64,000 nt of DNA from Saccharomycopsis fibuligera x Saccharomycopsis cf. fibuligera (lineage: Eukaryota > Ascomycota > Saccharomycetes > Ascoideales > Saccharomycopsidaceae): positions 3,224,001 through 3,288,000 of the forward strand of contig CP012817.1 in NCBI GenBank assembly GCA_001936135.1. The letters run 5' to 3'. Within the stretch, counting starts at the first letter, position 1, and the number at the start of each line of letters is the position of its first letter. Shown here one piece after another: positions 10,936 through 21,236 of this stretch. The translations under genes were made by a program, and so were the position numbers. Under the pieces are notes generated by a model. The model did no database searches. It saw only the letters and a program-made list of their open reading frames with translations, and had not been told where the DNA came from.

Positions 10936-11487
10936 TACTTATTGTTATTTAAATGATTTAATATTTCTCGTTTATAAGCCACTTTGGTTTCAACGATACA
11001 AATGATTCAAACAGTCACATCGATTGATCAATTATCGGGTGCATGAAAGTCAGCGTTTTCGGACTTTTGATAACGTATTTTTTAGATCTTTTTTTTTAGT
11101 ATGGCTCGTAACCATCGCGGTCGCTATTACATTAACTTATCTTTAAGATACAATATCTACACTATGTTTGAAGAAAAAGAAAAGCTTGTTTTCTAATAAC
11201 TTTGACAAACATTGATTTTTTCATAGAGATAAATGGAATTAACATGAAGATGAAATTTCGATATGTAAACTGTATATGAAAAAAGAAGATAACCGGTAAA
11301 AAACTTTTTTGCTTTTATGAACGAGTCTAGAATGAAAAATGTGGAATAGAATAACTGAAAAAAAGATTGTGTATATAAAGGGAAGATGACCATGACAAAA
11401 CAAAAAAAAAAAGAGCAAAGCAAACTAAAATTGAACAACAAGCAAAAGACAAACATAAAACATGCAAACAAATCAACCAAAACCAAT
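10936..11487. other. Intergenic
   Basis: 552 bases between the NRK1 start and the stop of the Ypk1-type kinase gene. It holds the NRK1 promoter and the kinase 3' flank, both AT-rich. An open frame at 11193-11501 (minus) is low-complexity Phe/Leu-rich sequence in the 3' flank of the kinase gene and is not supported as a gene. Confidence 0.6.
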
Positions 11488-13578
11488 TTAATCAGCGTCA
11501 CTTAATTTACTTTCACCAACGTAGGTCCAGCCCTCAAACTGTTTTTGCATTGATCTGCTCAAATGATCAGTAACGACAGAATCAGCAGGAATTTCACTGG
11601 TAAACTCACTATCAAAGTTATTTGTATCGAATGCACTGGTAACAGGTGGCTTGAATGGCGGCGTGTATCCTTTATTGTTCAATTTGACCCAATCAATGTC
11701 TCTAAAGAATGGATGATCCTTGATCTCTTGAGAGCCATTAGCGCCAAGTCTTTTATTCGGGTTTCTATCAAGCAATTTGATCAACAAATCTTTAGCTTGA
11801 ATATCAAACATTTCTGGAAACTTCAACGGGTCTCCCAAAATCTTCTTGTACATTTTCGGAATGTTTTCATCATAGAATGGTGGTAAGCCAGTCAACATCT
11901 CATATAAAAGTATACCCAAAGTCCACCAATCAACTGATCTAGTGTAACCTTGACCAAGCAATAATTCTGGGGCCAAGTATTCTGGTGTACCACAAAAAGT
12001 CTCAGTGCGGTCTTTCAATTTCATGTCTCTTTTACACAAACCAAAGTCACATAATGCAATATGGCCTTGGTAGTCTAACAAAATGTTTTCTGGTTTTAAG
12101 TCTCTGTAAATGACGTCCAAACTATGCAAACATTCAATAGCGGACAACAATTCGCAAATGTAAAACCTAGAACGATCCAAAGAGAATCTGCCTTCTCGTT
12201 GTAAATGATGGAATAGTTCACCACCATTGATGAATACCAACACGAAATACAACTTATCTGGAGATTGGAAACAGAACTTTAATGAAACAATGAACGGGTT
12301 ATTGACTTCAACCAAGACGTTTCTTTCAGCTAAAGTATGGTTGACTTCTAATTTAGCCACAATATGAGCTTTTCTGATACTCTTCAAAGCATAAACTCTT
12401 TGAGTGTCTTTCTTTCTCACCTGCATAACTTTACCAAAAGACCCTTTTCCAATAACCTTCAACAAGTCAAAGTCATCAATAGTCAAAGGTTTGTTTTTGT
12501 TTGGCTTATATTCAATAGTAATGTTCAAAGCACCTCCGACTTGAGCACTTCCGCTGGTAGTGCCACTAGAAATGGTGTTATTATTGGTTGCTGTCGGTAA
12601 GGTCAAATTTAACCATTCATGATCCAAAATTCTCTTTTTGCTATTATAGTTCAAGTTTAATGGAATTTTGATCGATCCAATCAAGATATCTTGAGATGGT
12701 GTCTTGGAGTTGATCAAATGGATATAACTTTTTGGTATTAAAATATTTGGAATCTTGACAAATATTTGCACAACCAACATCCCATTACCATTAACATCAA
12801 AAGAAGACACATTATTAAAGCTTGGATCTGAAATTAACCCACTGGATGGTTGTACCAAAGAAACGTTTTTGTCAAATTCTACTGTGATATAAATAAGCGG
12901 ATTTCTAACTCCGGATGAATGATCATCGTTGGAAGGAACGGATACTATAGCTGGTAAGCAACCTGTCACTAAATCCCCAGACAACAAGTCGTTTAAACTG
13001 TCCGTGATTTGAGATTTTTCTACTGACGATTTTATATTTTCATTTAAAAGGTTCTTGTCACAATCATCAGCACAAGCTGCGATTTTCTGTAGAATAAATT
13101 CATTCAAGACCAAGTCAAAAGGTAACTTGAAATTTTTACCAGAGTAAACTTTAACAGTCAAGCATCCGGGTTTCACGATCGTAGAAATGTTTGGATCGTC
13201 GGATTTGATGTTAGTACTGTTAGAATTATCAGACTGGTTAACAGTAGTGCTACCGTTCAATGTTTGACTGTTACGGGCCTCCACTGACTCATTTTGCTGA
13301 CCAGATGAAGTGGCGTTAGATTGAAGCTGTTGTTGTTGAGATTGTTGATTAATTGTTCCGCTAGGTTCGGTAACGGTATTGGAACGATATTCGTCCGATG
13401 AGGTTCGCTCTGTTGAACTTCTGTTGAGAGACATCTTGCTCACTGCTTCGCTAAGGTTACTTGCAGAACCAGACTCTTTCAAAGATGCTTTGTCATTTGA
13501 AGATGCCACTGGAGAAAGCGAAGTATCTTTGGTATCCTTTCTAATGTGCTCTTTAAGCTTTTTTTTCCATGATAACAT
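11488..13578 (-). CDS. YPK1: AGC protein kinase, Ypk1/Ypk2 type
   Basis: 696 residues from the ATG complementary to 13576-13578. The N-terminus is Ser/Thr/Gln/Asn-rich, then a C2-like beta-rich region (about 138-352, starting CLTVKVYSGKNFKLPF), then the kinase domain (about 368-620). Seen directly: glycine loop GKGSFGKV, VAIK-type lysine in YALKSI, catalytic loop YRDLKPEN, DFG in LCDFGLCK, and activation loop TETFCGTPEYLAPE carrying the Pkh1/2 (PDK1) site threonine. The C-terminal hydrophobic motif FEGWTYV (about 683) is the TORC2 site. Ypk1 relays TORC2 signals to control plasma-membrane lipid homeostasis, endocytosis and cell-wall stress. All hallmark residues are present. I found no CTG codon in the gene. 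Confidence 0.93.
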   Translation of the reverse strand: MLSWKKKLKEHIRKDTKDTSLSPVASSNDKASLKESGSASNLSEAVSKMSLNRSSTERTSSDEYRSNTVTEPSGTINQQSQQQQLQSNATSSGQQNESVEARNSQTLNGSTTVNQSDNSNSTNIKSDDPNISTIVKPGCLTVKVYSGKNFKLPFDLVLNEFILQKIAACADDCDKNLLNENIKSSVEKSQITDSLNDLLSGDLVTGCLPAIVSVPSNDDHSSGVRNPLIYITVEFDKNVSLVQPSSGLISDPSFNNVSSFDVNGNGMLVVQIFVKIPNILIPKSYIHLINSKTPSQDILIGSIKIPLNLNYNSKKRILDHEWLNLTLPTATNNNTISSGTTSGSAQVGGALNITIEYKPNKNKPLTIDDFDLLKVIGKGSFGKVMQVRKKDTQRVYALKSIRKAHIVAKLEVNHTLAERNVLVEVNNPFIVSLKFCFQSPDKLYFVLVFINGGELFHHLQREGRFSLDRSRFYICELLSAIECLHSLDVIYRDLKPENILLDYQGHIALCDFGLCKRDMKLKDRTETFCGTPEYLAPELLLGQGYTRSVDWWTLGILLYEMLTGLPPFYDENIPKMYKKILGDPLKFPEMFDIQAKDLLIKLLDRNPNKRLGANGSQEIKDHPFFRDIDWVKLNNKGYTPPFKPPVTSAFDTNNFDSEFTSEIPADSVVTDHLSRSMQKQFEGWTYVGESKLSDAD

Positions 13579-14215
13579 AATGGTAGTTTAGAGGTTGTCT
13601 TGATAAGATAAAAAAAACTCGCCAAGTGAGTATTGTATCTGTCTTAAAAGGCTATTTTATATCAATGTATTGCCAGTGTTTTTGGAAAAATCAAAAAGAA
13701 GGAAAATAAAAGACATATAGATAATTATGATGAGAATTGATAAATTAGGTGTCAAGATATTTTGGCTAGTGGCGATATGTTAACGTTTTTCTTTCTTTTT
13801 TTCCCCGTTTTATTTTTCTACAAGAAAAACACTCTGGTCATGTGCAACAGATATCATGATACGCATGCATATAACTGCCTCTCTCTACATACTCAAGCGC
13901 AAAAACTTTATTTGCCTTCTCCAATTTCATTAGATTTATAATGTAAACAAAGGCAACAGCTGCCAAAACAAAATATTACAAGGTCTAATTTCAGGATAGT
14001 CAATATTGTGTTTTAACAAAAGCCTGATGTTTGTAATCTCGGCATGTAGATAATCTTGCAAAATGTACGACAGGTTTTAATATCAAGTGTTCAATTTTTC
14101 CTTCCTCTGAGTGAATTGAAAATAAAAGTCAAGATTTCCTTTAGCCATAATTCTAGAAATTGTTATATTAACAATATATAAGTGTAGCGATTTATGTTAT
14201 TCGCTTAGCATTAAT

Positions 14216-14272
<57 letters not shown>

Positions 14273-14394
14273 TGACAGGAAATCTAAAAATGTAAAAACA
14301 AAAATAAAAACTAAGTTTAGAGAAAAAACAGATCATAAGGGTCGTGAATAGAAGAGGCCAAAGAAACTCAACTGCAAAATCATTTCCGTTCCAC
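13579..14394. other. Intergenic with A49 tract
   Basis: 816 bases holding the kinase promoter and the 3' flank of the Ndt80-type gene. It contains an uninterrupted A run of 49 at 14221-14269. No gene seen. Confidence 0.6.
14221..14269. repeat. Poly(A) tract, 49 bases
   Basis: Uninterrupted homopolymer about 125 bases beyond the stop codon of the Ndt80-type gene. Being T-rich on that gene's sense strand, it is not a templated poly(A) tail of that transcript. Confidence 0.9.
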
Positions 14395-16197
14395 TCAAGT
14401 CTTTATAGAATGTGAACTACTGTTAAAAGCCATGAAGCTGGGGTAATCATAATCCGCCCAATCTCGAGAATCCAAACCATTGGATGGTCTCGACGTGGAC
14501 ATATTTTCTAGTAACTCATCCAGTTCTGGCATGTAATGTACTTCATGTTTTTCATTCACATTGATATCGGGTTCCTTTACTGTATTACTTATATGACTCT
14601 TAAAGTCAAATTCCAAAGGCTTGGGTTGAAACGCATCAGTTGCCGTTTTGGAGTCCGATGATTCCAAATTGCCCAATAAACTATTCTCAAGGAAAGCTGA
14701 TAACTCGAGTTCGTGATCGTTTTGCAGCGTTTCCCCACTTCTTTCCCCAGTCAAATTGAAATCTATAAAATTGCTGAAAGCAATCTTTTGCTCAAGAGAG
14801 TCGTTCACCAAGAAGTCTATAGGTTCTGGTTGTTCTTCATTGGTATGCTTAATATGGTACGTGTAATTGTGATCCTCATTCACATTGTGCATATTGGAAA
14901 AACTAAGGTTTCCAATGTCCATCATTTCAAAAGGTAGAATATTTGAGTTTGGAGATTCTATGTTGTCAATAGCTGCAAGGGTTTCTTCATTTTTCAATAT
15001 TTTTTGCTTTTTGAAAGATTTTAGTTTGTTTGGTTTTGTGGCACTTGGTTTTGCTTTCTTAGCTTTTGGTTGCTCCAAGATCGCTTGCTGGTCAACATTC
15101 TCGTTAGAACTTACTGGAGGTAAGCTAGTAAATACTGAAATCATAGGCCCCATCCCTTGATTATCATTCACTATAGGAATTGGAAATTGACCAGCATCAT
15201 TTGGCAAAAATTCAATATTACTAGAATTATAGTTGGAAGGAAGGTCAGGCTGATCGCTTAGGGTAGCTACCTCTGGTTGTACTATCGTTTTATCCTGCTT
15301 CTGGGCCCTATAGTTCGATGGTGATCTTCCTCTAATTATAAGTGGGGGAGTTTCAGTAGCAGCGACTAGCACATCAAAGTTTTCCATTGTTGTAGCCACT
15401 AGCTCCACGTATAGCTTGAAATGTTTAACATTTGCTGTAGGCTTGCGGTAATTTATAGAAGATGCAAACTGAATGCGTTCGTATCTAGCAACCTTTGTTA
15501 TTTCGTTAATAGGATAGTCCACAATTGCAGATATATCATCGACCTCATTTGCTTGTGTTTGTCTGTTAAAATAAAAAATTTCGTTGAGCTTTGTAATTTT
15601 ATTTTGATTGCGAACATTAGCTGCTTCTTTCACAACATTGTGGTTTGGTAACTTTCCTGGTATCGAAGGATATGTAGGCGGTGCAAACTGAGGCCCTCTA
15701 TCGCGCTTAGCTGTATGCTGAACAAGATTCACAGCAGTACCATCTTCTGAACATCTTGATACCAATCTGATAGCAAAATATTTGACTGGATGCTCTTTAT
15801 TATCATTGTCAACTACTGTAAAAGTCTCAGAAAGAAATTCTTTTAGATCCATATCCAAAAAATCAAAAGCTGCCACTAGCGTAAAATAATTTCTTTTATA
15901 TCCTACCCAGCTATCTTCAACCTTTTCAAACCCTCGATCAATTCTAGCACTAATAATGGGCGTTACCAGTTGTCCACTTGATGTCAAAACATTATGGATT
16001 AGAAATGTATCACTAAACTGTGGTCCAATCTTGAACTGTAAACTTGACCTAGGAGCCAGTTTATTGAAGATTCTCCTTTTGACCTTAGCCACTGTTTTGG
16101 GATCATTGCTATCATTAAGTTCATAAGCTGCCTGTAATTCATCATCTTCTGTTGAACACAAATCTGATCTGAGCCGTTTGTGATTAACCGCTGACAT
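14395..16197 (-). CDS. Ndt80/PhoG-like transcription factor
   Basis: 600 residues from the ATG complementary to 16195-16197. The Ndt80-type immunoglobulin-fold DNA-binding domain spans about residues 55-315. Diagnostic segments are ISARIDRGFEKVEDSWVGYK followed by RNYFTLVAAF, FAIRLVSRC, the GPQFAPP-x-YPSIPG loop, YERIQFASSINYRKPTANVK, and the closing PLIIRGRSPSNY. The C-terminal half is Asn/Ser/Asp-rich with a basic stretch (about 375-400, KAKKAKPSATKPNKLKSFKK) and looks like an activation region. Relatives include S. cerevisiae Ndt80 (meiotic mid genes), Neurospora VIB-1 and Candida Rep1/Ron1 (drug-efflux or N-acetylglucosamine responses). Which role applies cannot be read from sequence. The nearest genes give no hint. 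Confidence 0.85.
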   Translation of the reverse strand: MSAVNHKRLRSDLCSTEDDELQAAYELNDSNDPKTVAKVKRRIFNKLAPRSSLQFKIGPQFSDTFLIHNVLTSSGQLVTPIISARIDRGFEKVEDSWVGYKRNYFTLVAAFDFLDMDLKEFLSETFTVVDNDNKEHPVKYFAIRLVSRCSEDGTAVNLVQHTAKRDRGPQFAPPTYPSIPGKLPNHNVVKEAANVRNQNKITKLNEIFYFNRQTQANEVDDISAIVDYPINEITKVARYERIQFASSINYRKPTANVKHFKLYVELVATTMENFDVLVAATETPPLIIRGRSPSNYRAQKQDKTIVQPEVATLSDQPDLPSNYNSSNIEFLPNDAGQFPIPIVNDNQGMGPMISVFTSLPPVSSNENVDQQAILEQPKAKKAKPSATKPNKLKSFKKQKILKNEETLAAIDNIESPNSNILPFEMMDIGNLSFSNMHNVNEDHNYTYHIKHTNEEQPEPIDFLVNDSLEQKIAFSNFIDFNLTGERSGETLQNDHELELSAFLENSLLGNLESSDSKTATDAFQPKPLEFDFKSHISNTVKEPDINVNEKHEVHYMPELDELLENMSTSRPSNGLDSRDWADYDYPSFMAFNSSSHSIKT

Positions 16198-16609
16198 TGT
16201 AACCGCTCAAATAGGGATTGGGAACACAAAAGGAATATGCAACTAAAACAAAAATTTAATAGAAAGTCTCCCATTAATGATGACAAAAAAAAAGGAAAGC
16301 CACAATATGCCCTTGTATAACGACAAAACAAAAAATGACTGTAAGTGAATATTTAATTTGACGCCAGTGTTTGATGAAGCGATGGACAGCTGTCGTGGGC
16401 GTTAACAGCCTGTACCGCCCAATTTGCCTAATATTCTTGCTAATGTGTATGTTGAGATTTAGCGGATGTGCCTAATGACCGCTATACTCCGGTTTGGGTT
16501 TGTGTTTTGACTTGAAGGTTCTTGATTCGCTCAAGAAGACAAGTACAAAGGAAACACAGAAAGGTGATTGTTGTCTCTCACAAAACGATAAAATGTAGTG
16601 CTATGCCCT

Positions 16610-16749
16610 TTTGGGTATCCCGTAGATTTGTTTTCTTGACCGCTGTTGATTCGCTCCACAAAACCAGTCGGAGCACAGTATCGCTGCAGGGTCATGCAGA
16701 GATTATATGCATCTTTGTGTATGGAAAAGAAACTACCCGCCCCGTATCA
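16610..16749 (+). repeat. ~140-bp direct repeat, copy 1
   Basis: Matches 21889-22027 in the same orientation over about 135-140 bases at roughly 94% identity by eye, with one extra T at the 5' edge. The pairs GGGTA near the start and TACCC near the end could base-pair. A T5 run follows shortly after. It does not belong to any supported gene. Its reading frame has a stop where copy 2 has none, and most differences fall at non-wobble positions, so it is unlikely to be conserved coding DNA. Confidence 0.85.
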
Positions 16750-19157
16750 ACATTTAAAAAGTAAATTTTTGTTGCTCTTTCCAACTTTACCAAACAGAAA
16801 CAGATAGCTATAATTATTTAAATAAAATAACAAAAATAAAAAAGAGTGCAGTACGCATAGCAGTTTAGAACCTAAAATTATTTGTATTCGTAAAAAATGG
16901 AAACTTCCTATCGCAATTTATTTGGTCATGTTGAACTCTTGCATGGAAAACTGGAGCCAAGACAGGAAGCTGTCAATATTAAGCGAAATTTTAACGAAAA
17001 TCTTGAAACAATTTGAACGTTAAAAACTTATGGAAACAAAACTTGTTATTTTTTTGAGTAAAGCAGACTAAATATGTTGAAGAGAATTGCATGTATATAT
17101 GTTTGTGAAAGCTTTGGTATACAAATTAAGAGTGTTTAGTAAACTTTGCCGAATCTTTCAAAAATAGCTTCAAACTTCAAATAAGTCTATACAAAATTAC
17201 TAACAAATTCTGCTAAAATTTCGTGGAACCTTTGAAAGCAAACTCCCCAAAACACACAGACCATTACCTTAAAGAAATAATTTGCTCTCCAGAGTGTATG
17301 AGCCAAATGTCTCAGATCAAATCGTGATCACTTTATAAAACAATATAAAAAACTAAAAGAGCCCCACCATTAGATGAAAAAATTTATAATAAAAAATAAT
17401 TCTTCTAATATAGGTGGTTGGTATATCAAGCGCTATTGCCATAAGCATATGCAACCAAATCAAAGAAACAATAATTACTTTTACCAAAATATCCTACTAC
17501 AGGAAGTGTTTTAAAAAGGGAATAATTAATATATTTCAAGATGAATACTAACAAAGACGATACAAAGGGCAAGGCTAATGTCATAGAAAATAGAAAAGAG
17601 TAATGATAAATATCACTTAGCTAAGCAAGAGAATTAATTGAAACGATTATAGACTTATGTAACAGTACTCTAAATAAATGTAGAACCATCTATCAAAAAC
17701 TTAATGATAATAAAATGGTCACAAATGCTTAATCTTAGCAAATCGTAGTAACGAGACCATTTCTCCCATACAATACCGCATCGTTTAATTGACTTGTATA
17801 CAGCACTAAAGGTACTGTATTCTGATAACAGTGAAGCTGATAACAAAAAATTTGTTCACACTTTTAAGATAGTATTAAAAGCATTCATTCTCCATTCAAG
17901 TGGGTCGAAAGGCACATTAACAAACTGCTTTAGGGCCAGTGATTTTTAGAATCCCATAGCTATTGTGCATGTTCTGTAATTGATCAAAGTCATCAGTGGA
18001 AACTAAGGTTTTACTCATGTTGGAAAGCGCGGTTTCAACTGAATGGTGTTATTCAGGGTCCCAAAAGAGCCACCAAAAAAAAAGTGTACTGTCTGCGTGT
18101 GTCCAAGACCTCGTTAGCATTCTCTAAAACTTCAGAAGTCTTCGTATTGACAGCAGCTGAGTTGGATTTGGGTAATAGCCAAGGAGTCGACAAAGTTTGA
18201 GTAAAGTTTCTCTATCAAAAAGACAGCCTCCTAAATATTTAGACCCACAGTTTTTAACTATTTTTGTTTGAGACAGACTTCCGTACTAAAAACAAAAAAT
18301 ACTTCATTTCTTATAATTTGGCACCATGTATTTGGAGTACTGAAAAATTAACAGAAGTTTTTCTAGAATTTCGGCGGGGAATTGGTGATATAGAAAGGAT
18401 ATATATATATATATATGGAAAGCATTAAGCTTCAAGAAAATGGAACTAGTAAAGAGACAACTAAGGGTAAATTGTCACATACTTGTAAATAATATTGTTA
18501 ACGGTATTGTTAGTGACGGTGCTTTTCAATTTTGTTCTCGATTGTTTTGGTCCTGCATCTTGATTCCAGAAAAACACTTGAAGGCACATATATATCGAAA
18601 TGCCGTTCGAGAAACAACTGCAAGCGCGAAGAAAAAGCTTGAAGAAATGACTCGAGGATATCTAAGGAGTAAATTGATCCAATATTGATAAAATACAAGT
18701 CCAACGGGTGCATCCTATTGTTACAGTTACTTATCCTTGGCGTTGTAGACTAGTTTCAGAACCTCAGAGAATCCACCAGCTGCAACTCAAATTAGCAACA
18801 TTGTTCTGCATTTTGGCGGACAGCGAAATCGGAAAATTTCACTATGCTTCTGGTATTTAGAATAAACAGTCTTTTAATGGCTACCAAAACACCATTACTA
18901 TGCATAATTTCTAAAAATAAGCAACATTTATTTTTCAACCATGATCCACAAATTCATTTCCATTGCTGCTTAAAACAGAATTTGTTGAATGAGGGCTATA
19001 AATTTAACTTGTGGCTTGGAGCGCTCTGTCTGATGATAAGCCATGCCCGTTAACAATAAGGACGTAAAATACACCTCTTTATAAGCCTTGTTGTTGATAT
19101 GCATTTGTCACAGGTGCCACAAGAGGAAATCATTGCTAACAATATGTCAAAAAATCT

Positions 19158-19166
19158 TATATATAA
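19158..19166 (+). promoter_or_regulatory. TATA box of the tannase gene
   Basis: TATATATAA about 115 bases before the tannase ATG, a usual TATA distance for yeast genes. Confidence 0.5.
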
Positions 19167-19280
19167 TCATATTGGTGTCTAACAATATCAATTTCTAAAT
19201 TGTTCATCTATTCATATTCATCGCTTTTTCTCTTGCCATCGTCTCTACAGAGTCTTCTTCTATTGACTTTGCTTCTCTCC

Positions 19281-21155
19281 ATGTTGAAAAAGTCGTTTCT
19301 CAGCGCTGCTGCTTTGGCAGTGGCATCAGCTGCTCCACTAGCTTCTCCTTTTTCTACATCTTCTAATTCTAACACCAACTCTTCCACAACTTCCTCCCTC
19401 TCCGATTTATGTTCAGTTTCCAATGTGAAAGCTGCCTTGCCTGCTAACAATACCTTACTAGGTATCAACTTGATTCCTTCCTCTGTTTCCGCCAGCCCAG
19501 TATACAATGCTTCTCTCGGTAGTTCTGGTGGAATGGGTGGCTCTTCCTCCTCCTCTGACAAGACATACAGCTACTGTAATGTCACCGTTGAGTACACTCA
19601 CACCGGCAAAAATGATACCGTCTTGGTCAAATATGCCTTTCCAGATCCACAAGATTTTAAAAATCGTTTCTATCTCTCAGGTGGCGGTGGTTTTTCTCTC
19701 AGTAGCGATGCTACTGGTGGTCTTGAGTATGGTGCAGTCAGTGGGGCCACTGATGCTGGCTACAATGCCTTTGATCAAAGTTATGACGAAGTGGTTCTTT
19801 ACGGTAATGGTTCCATCAATTGGGACGCTACCTATATGTTTGCTTACCAAGCATTAGGGGAACTTACTAAAATTGGTAAACCTCTTACAAAAAACTTATA
19901 TAACACTGACAAAATCTACACTTACTTTGAAGGTTGTTCAGATGGTGGCCGTGAAGCAATGAGCCAAGTTCAACGTTATGGTGAAGAATACGATGGGGTG
20001 GTTGCCGGTGCTCCAGCTTTCAGATTCGCACAACAACAAGTACATCATGTTTTTAGTTCTACTGTTGAACAAACTTTAGATTATTACCCACCACCCTGCG
20101 AGCTTGCCAAAATCGTTAATGCTACCATAGAGTATTGTGACAAATTAGATGGCCGTGAAGATGGCGTTGTTTCCAGAACTGATCTTTGTATGCTCAAATT
20201 CAATTTAACCTCAATAATTGGAGAATCTTACCATTGCGCCGCCGAAACCAGTACCTCTTTAGGGTTTGGTTTCAGCAAGAGAGCTGAAGGCAGCCAGACA
20301 AGCACTACTCCCGAGCAAAACGGTACCGTTACTGCTGAAGGTGTCGCTGTCGCTCAAGCAATTTATAATGGTTTGCACAACTCAAATGGCCAAAGAGCTT
20401 ACTTATCATGGCAAATAGCTTCTGAACTCAGTGACGCTCAGACCACATACAACTCTAATACAACAAAGTGGGAACTCAACATTCCATCTACCGGTGGTGA
20501 GTATGTCACTAAATTTGTCCAGTTGCTTGATATTGATAACCTTCCAAACCTTGATAATGTAACTTATGACACTTTAGTGCAATGGATGAACACTGGAATG
20601 GTCAGATACTTGGACAGTTTGCAAACTACCCTTACTGACCTAACAGCTTTCCAATCCCATGGTGGGAAATTATTGCATTACCATGGGGAATCTGACCCAA
20701 GTATTCCCGCTGCAAGCTCAGTTCACTACTGGCAATCAGTTCTCTCTACAATGTACGGTAATGAATCAGGTAATGAGTTAGGAGACAGTAAAAAAGTCTT
20801 ATCAAATAGTGTTGAGGATGAGAAGCAAATACTCGGAGCCCTTGACGACTGGTACCAGTTTTATCTCGTTCCAGGTGCTGCTCACTGTGGTTCAAACTCT
20901 CTTCAACCAGGCCCATATCCACAGTCCAACATGGAAACCATCATTGACTGGGTTGAAAACAATAACAAACCGGACGGATTAAATGCAACTGTTTCTTCTG
21001 GCAGTAATGCTGGAGAGACTCAGCTTCTTTGTAAGTGGCCACTTCGTCCACTTTGGCATAGCAACAACAATTCGCTGTTCGATTGTGTTTTTGATAAAGC
21101 ATCTTACGAAAGCTGGACTTACTCTTTCCCTGCATTCAAACTTCCAGTGTACTAA
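19281..21155 (+). CDS. Secreted tannase / feruloyl esterase family
   Basis: 624 residues from ATG 19281. The frame is open 27 codons upstream without an ATG, and this start gives a clean signal peptide (MLKKSFLSAAALAVASAAPLA). The family (PF07519) hydrolyses gallate or hydroxycinnamate esters. Visible catalytic residues fit its CS-D-HC pattern: Cys219-Ser220 in EGCSDGGREAMSQVQRYG, Asp472 in HYHGESDPSIPAAS, and His535-Cys536 in GAAHCGSN. A Lys333-Arg334 site in GFSKRAEGSQ sits in a variable low-complexity stretch, a plausible Kex2 cut giving two chains as reported for Aspergillus tannase. Many N-glycosylation sequons. It is the only gene in the segment bracketed by the ~140-bp direct repeats. 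Tannase versus feruloyl esterase specificity is not decided by sequence. Confidence 0.9.
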   Translation: MLKKSFLSAAALAVASAAPLASPFSTSSNSNTNSSTTSSLSDLCSVSNVKAALPANNTLLGINLIPSSVSASPVYNASLGSSGGMGGSSSSSDKTYSYCNVTVEYTHTGKNDTVLVKYAFPDPQDFKNRFYLSGGGGFSLSSDATGGLEYGAVSGATDAGYNAFDQSYDEVVLYGNGSINWDATYMFAYQALGELTKIGKPLTKNLYNTDKIYTYFEGCSDGGREAMSQVQRYGEEYDGVVAGAPAFRFAQQQVHHVFSSTVEQTLDYYPPPCELAKIVNATIEYCDKLDGREDGVVSRTDLCMLKFNLTSIIGESYHCAAETSTSLGFGFSKRAEGSQTSTTPEQNGTVTAEGVAVAQAIYNGLHNSNGQRAYLSWQIASELSDAQTTYNSNTTKWELNIPSTGGEYVTKFVQLLDIDNLPNLDNVTYDTLVQWMNTGMVRYLDSLQTTLTDLTAFQSHGGKLLHYHGESDPSIPAASSVHYWQSVLSTMYGNESGNELGDSKKVLSNSVEDEKQILGALDDWYQFYLVPGAAHCGSNSLQPGPYPQSNMETIIDWVENNNKPDGLNATVSSGSNAGETQLLCKWPLRPLWHSNNNSLFDCVFDKASYESWTYSFPAFKLPVY

Positions 21156-21205
21156 AAAAGAAATCTTCATTATAAAAGATTTTGAAACTATAAAGTATTT
21201 TAGAA

Positions 21206-21236
<31 letters not shown>

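Larger units (their letters stand above)
16198..19280. other. 3.1-kb gene desert before the tannase gene
   Basis: AT-rich except for the repeat at 16610-16749. Plus-strand frames at 16522-16764 and 18440-18688 have no recognisable domain; the first overlaps the repeat, which is not preserved as coding between its two copies. On the minus strand about 17700-18250 there are several short stop-free stretches in different frames, compatible with a decayed gene, but I cannot identify a parent. A TA run lies at about 18399-18416. The last 120 bases hold the tannase promoter, with TATATATAA at 19158-19166. Confidence 0.6.

Noticed and set aside
11193-11501. 102-codon minus-strand frame after the kinase gene
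   Set aside because: Phe/Leu-rich low-complexity translation of the A-rich 3' flank.
16522-16764. 80-codon frame across repeat copy 1 and a 70-codon frame across copy 2
   Set aside because: The two copies are read in different frames, one frame is interrupted in copy 1, and substitutions do not favour third positions.
18440-18688. 82-codon plus-strand frame in the gene desert
   Set aside because: No recognised family and no supporting context; length is within chance for AT-rich DNA.
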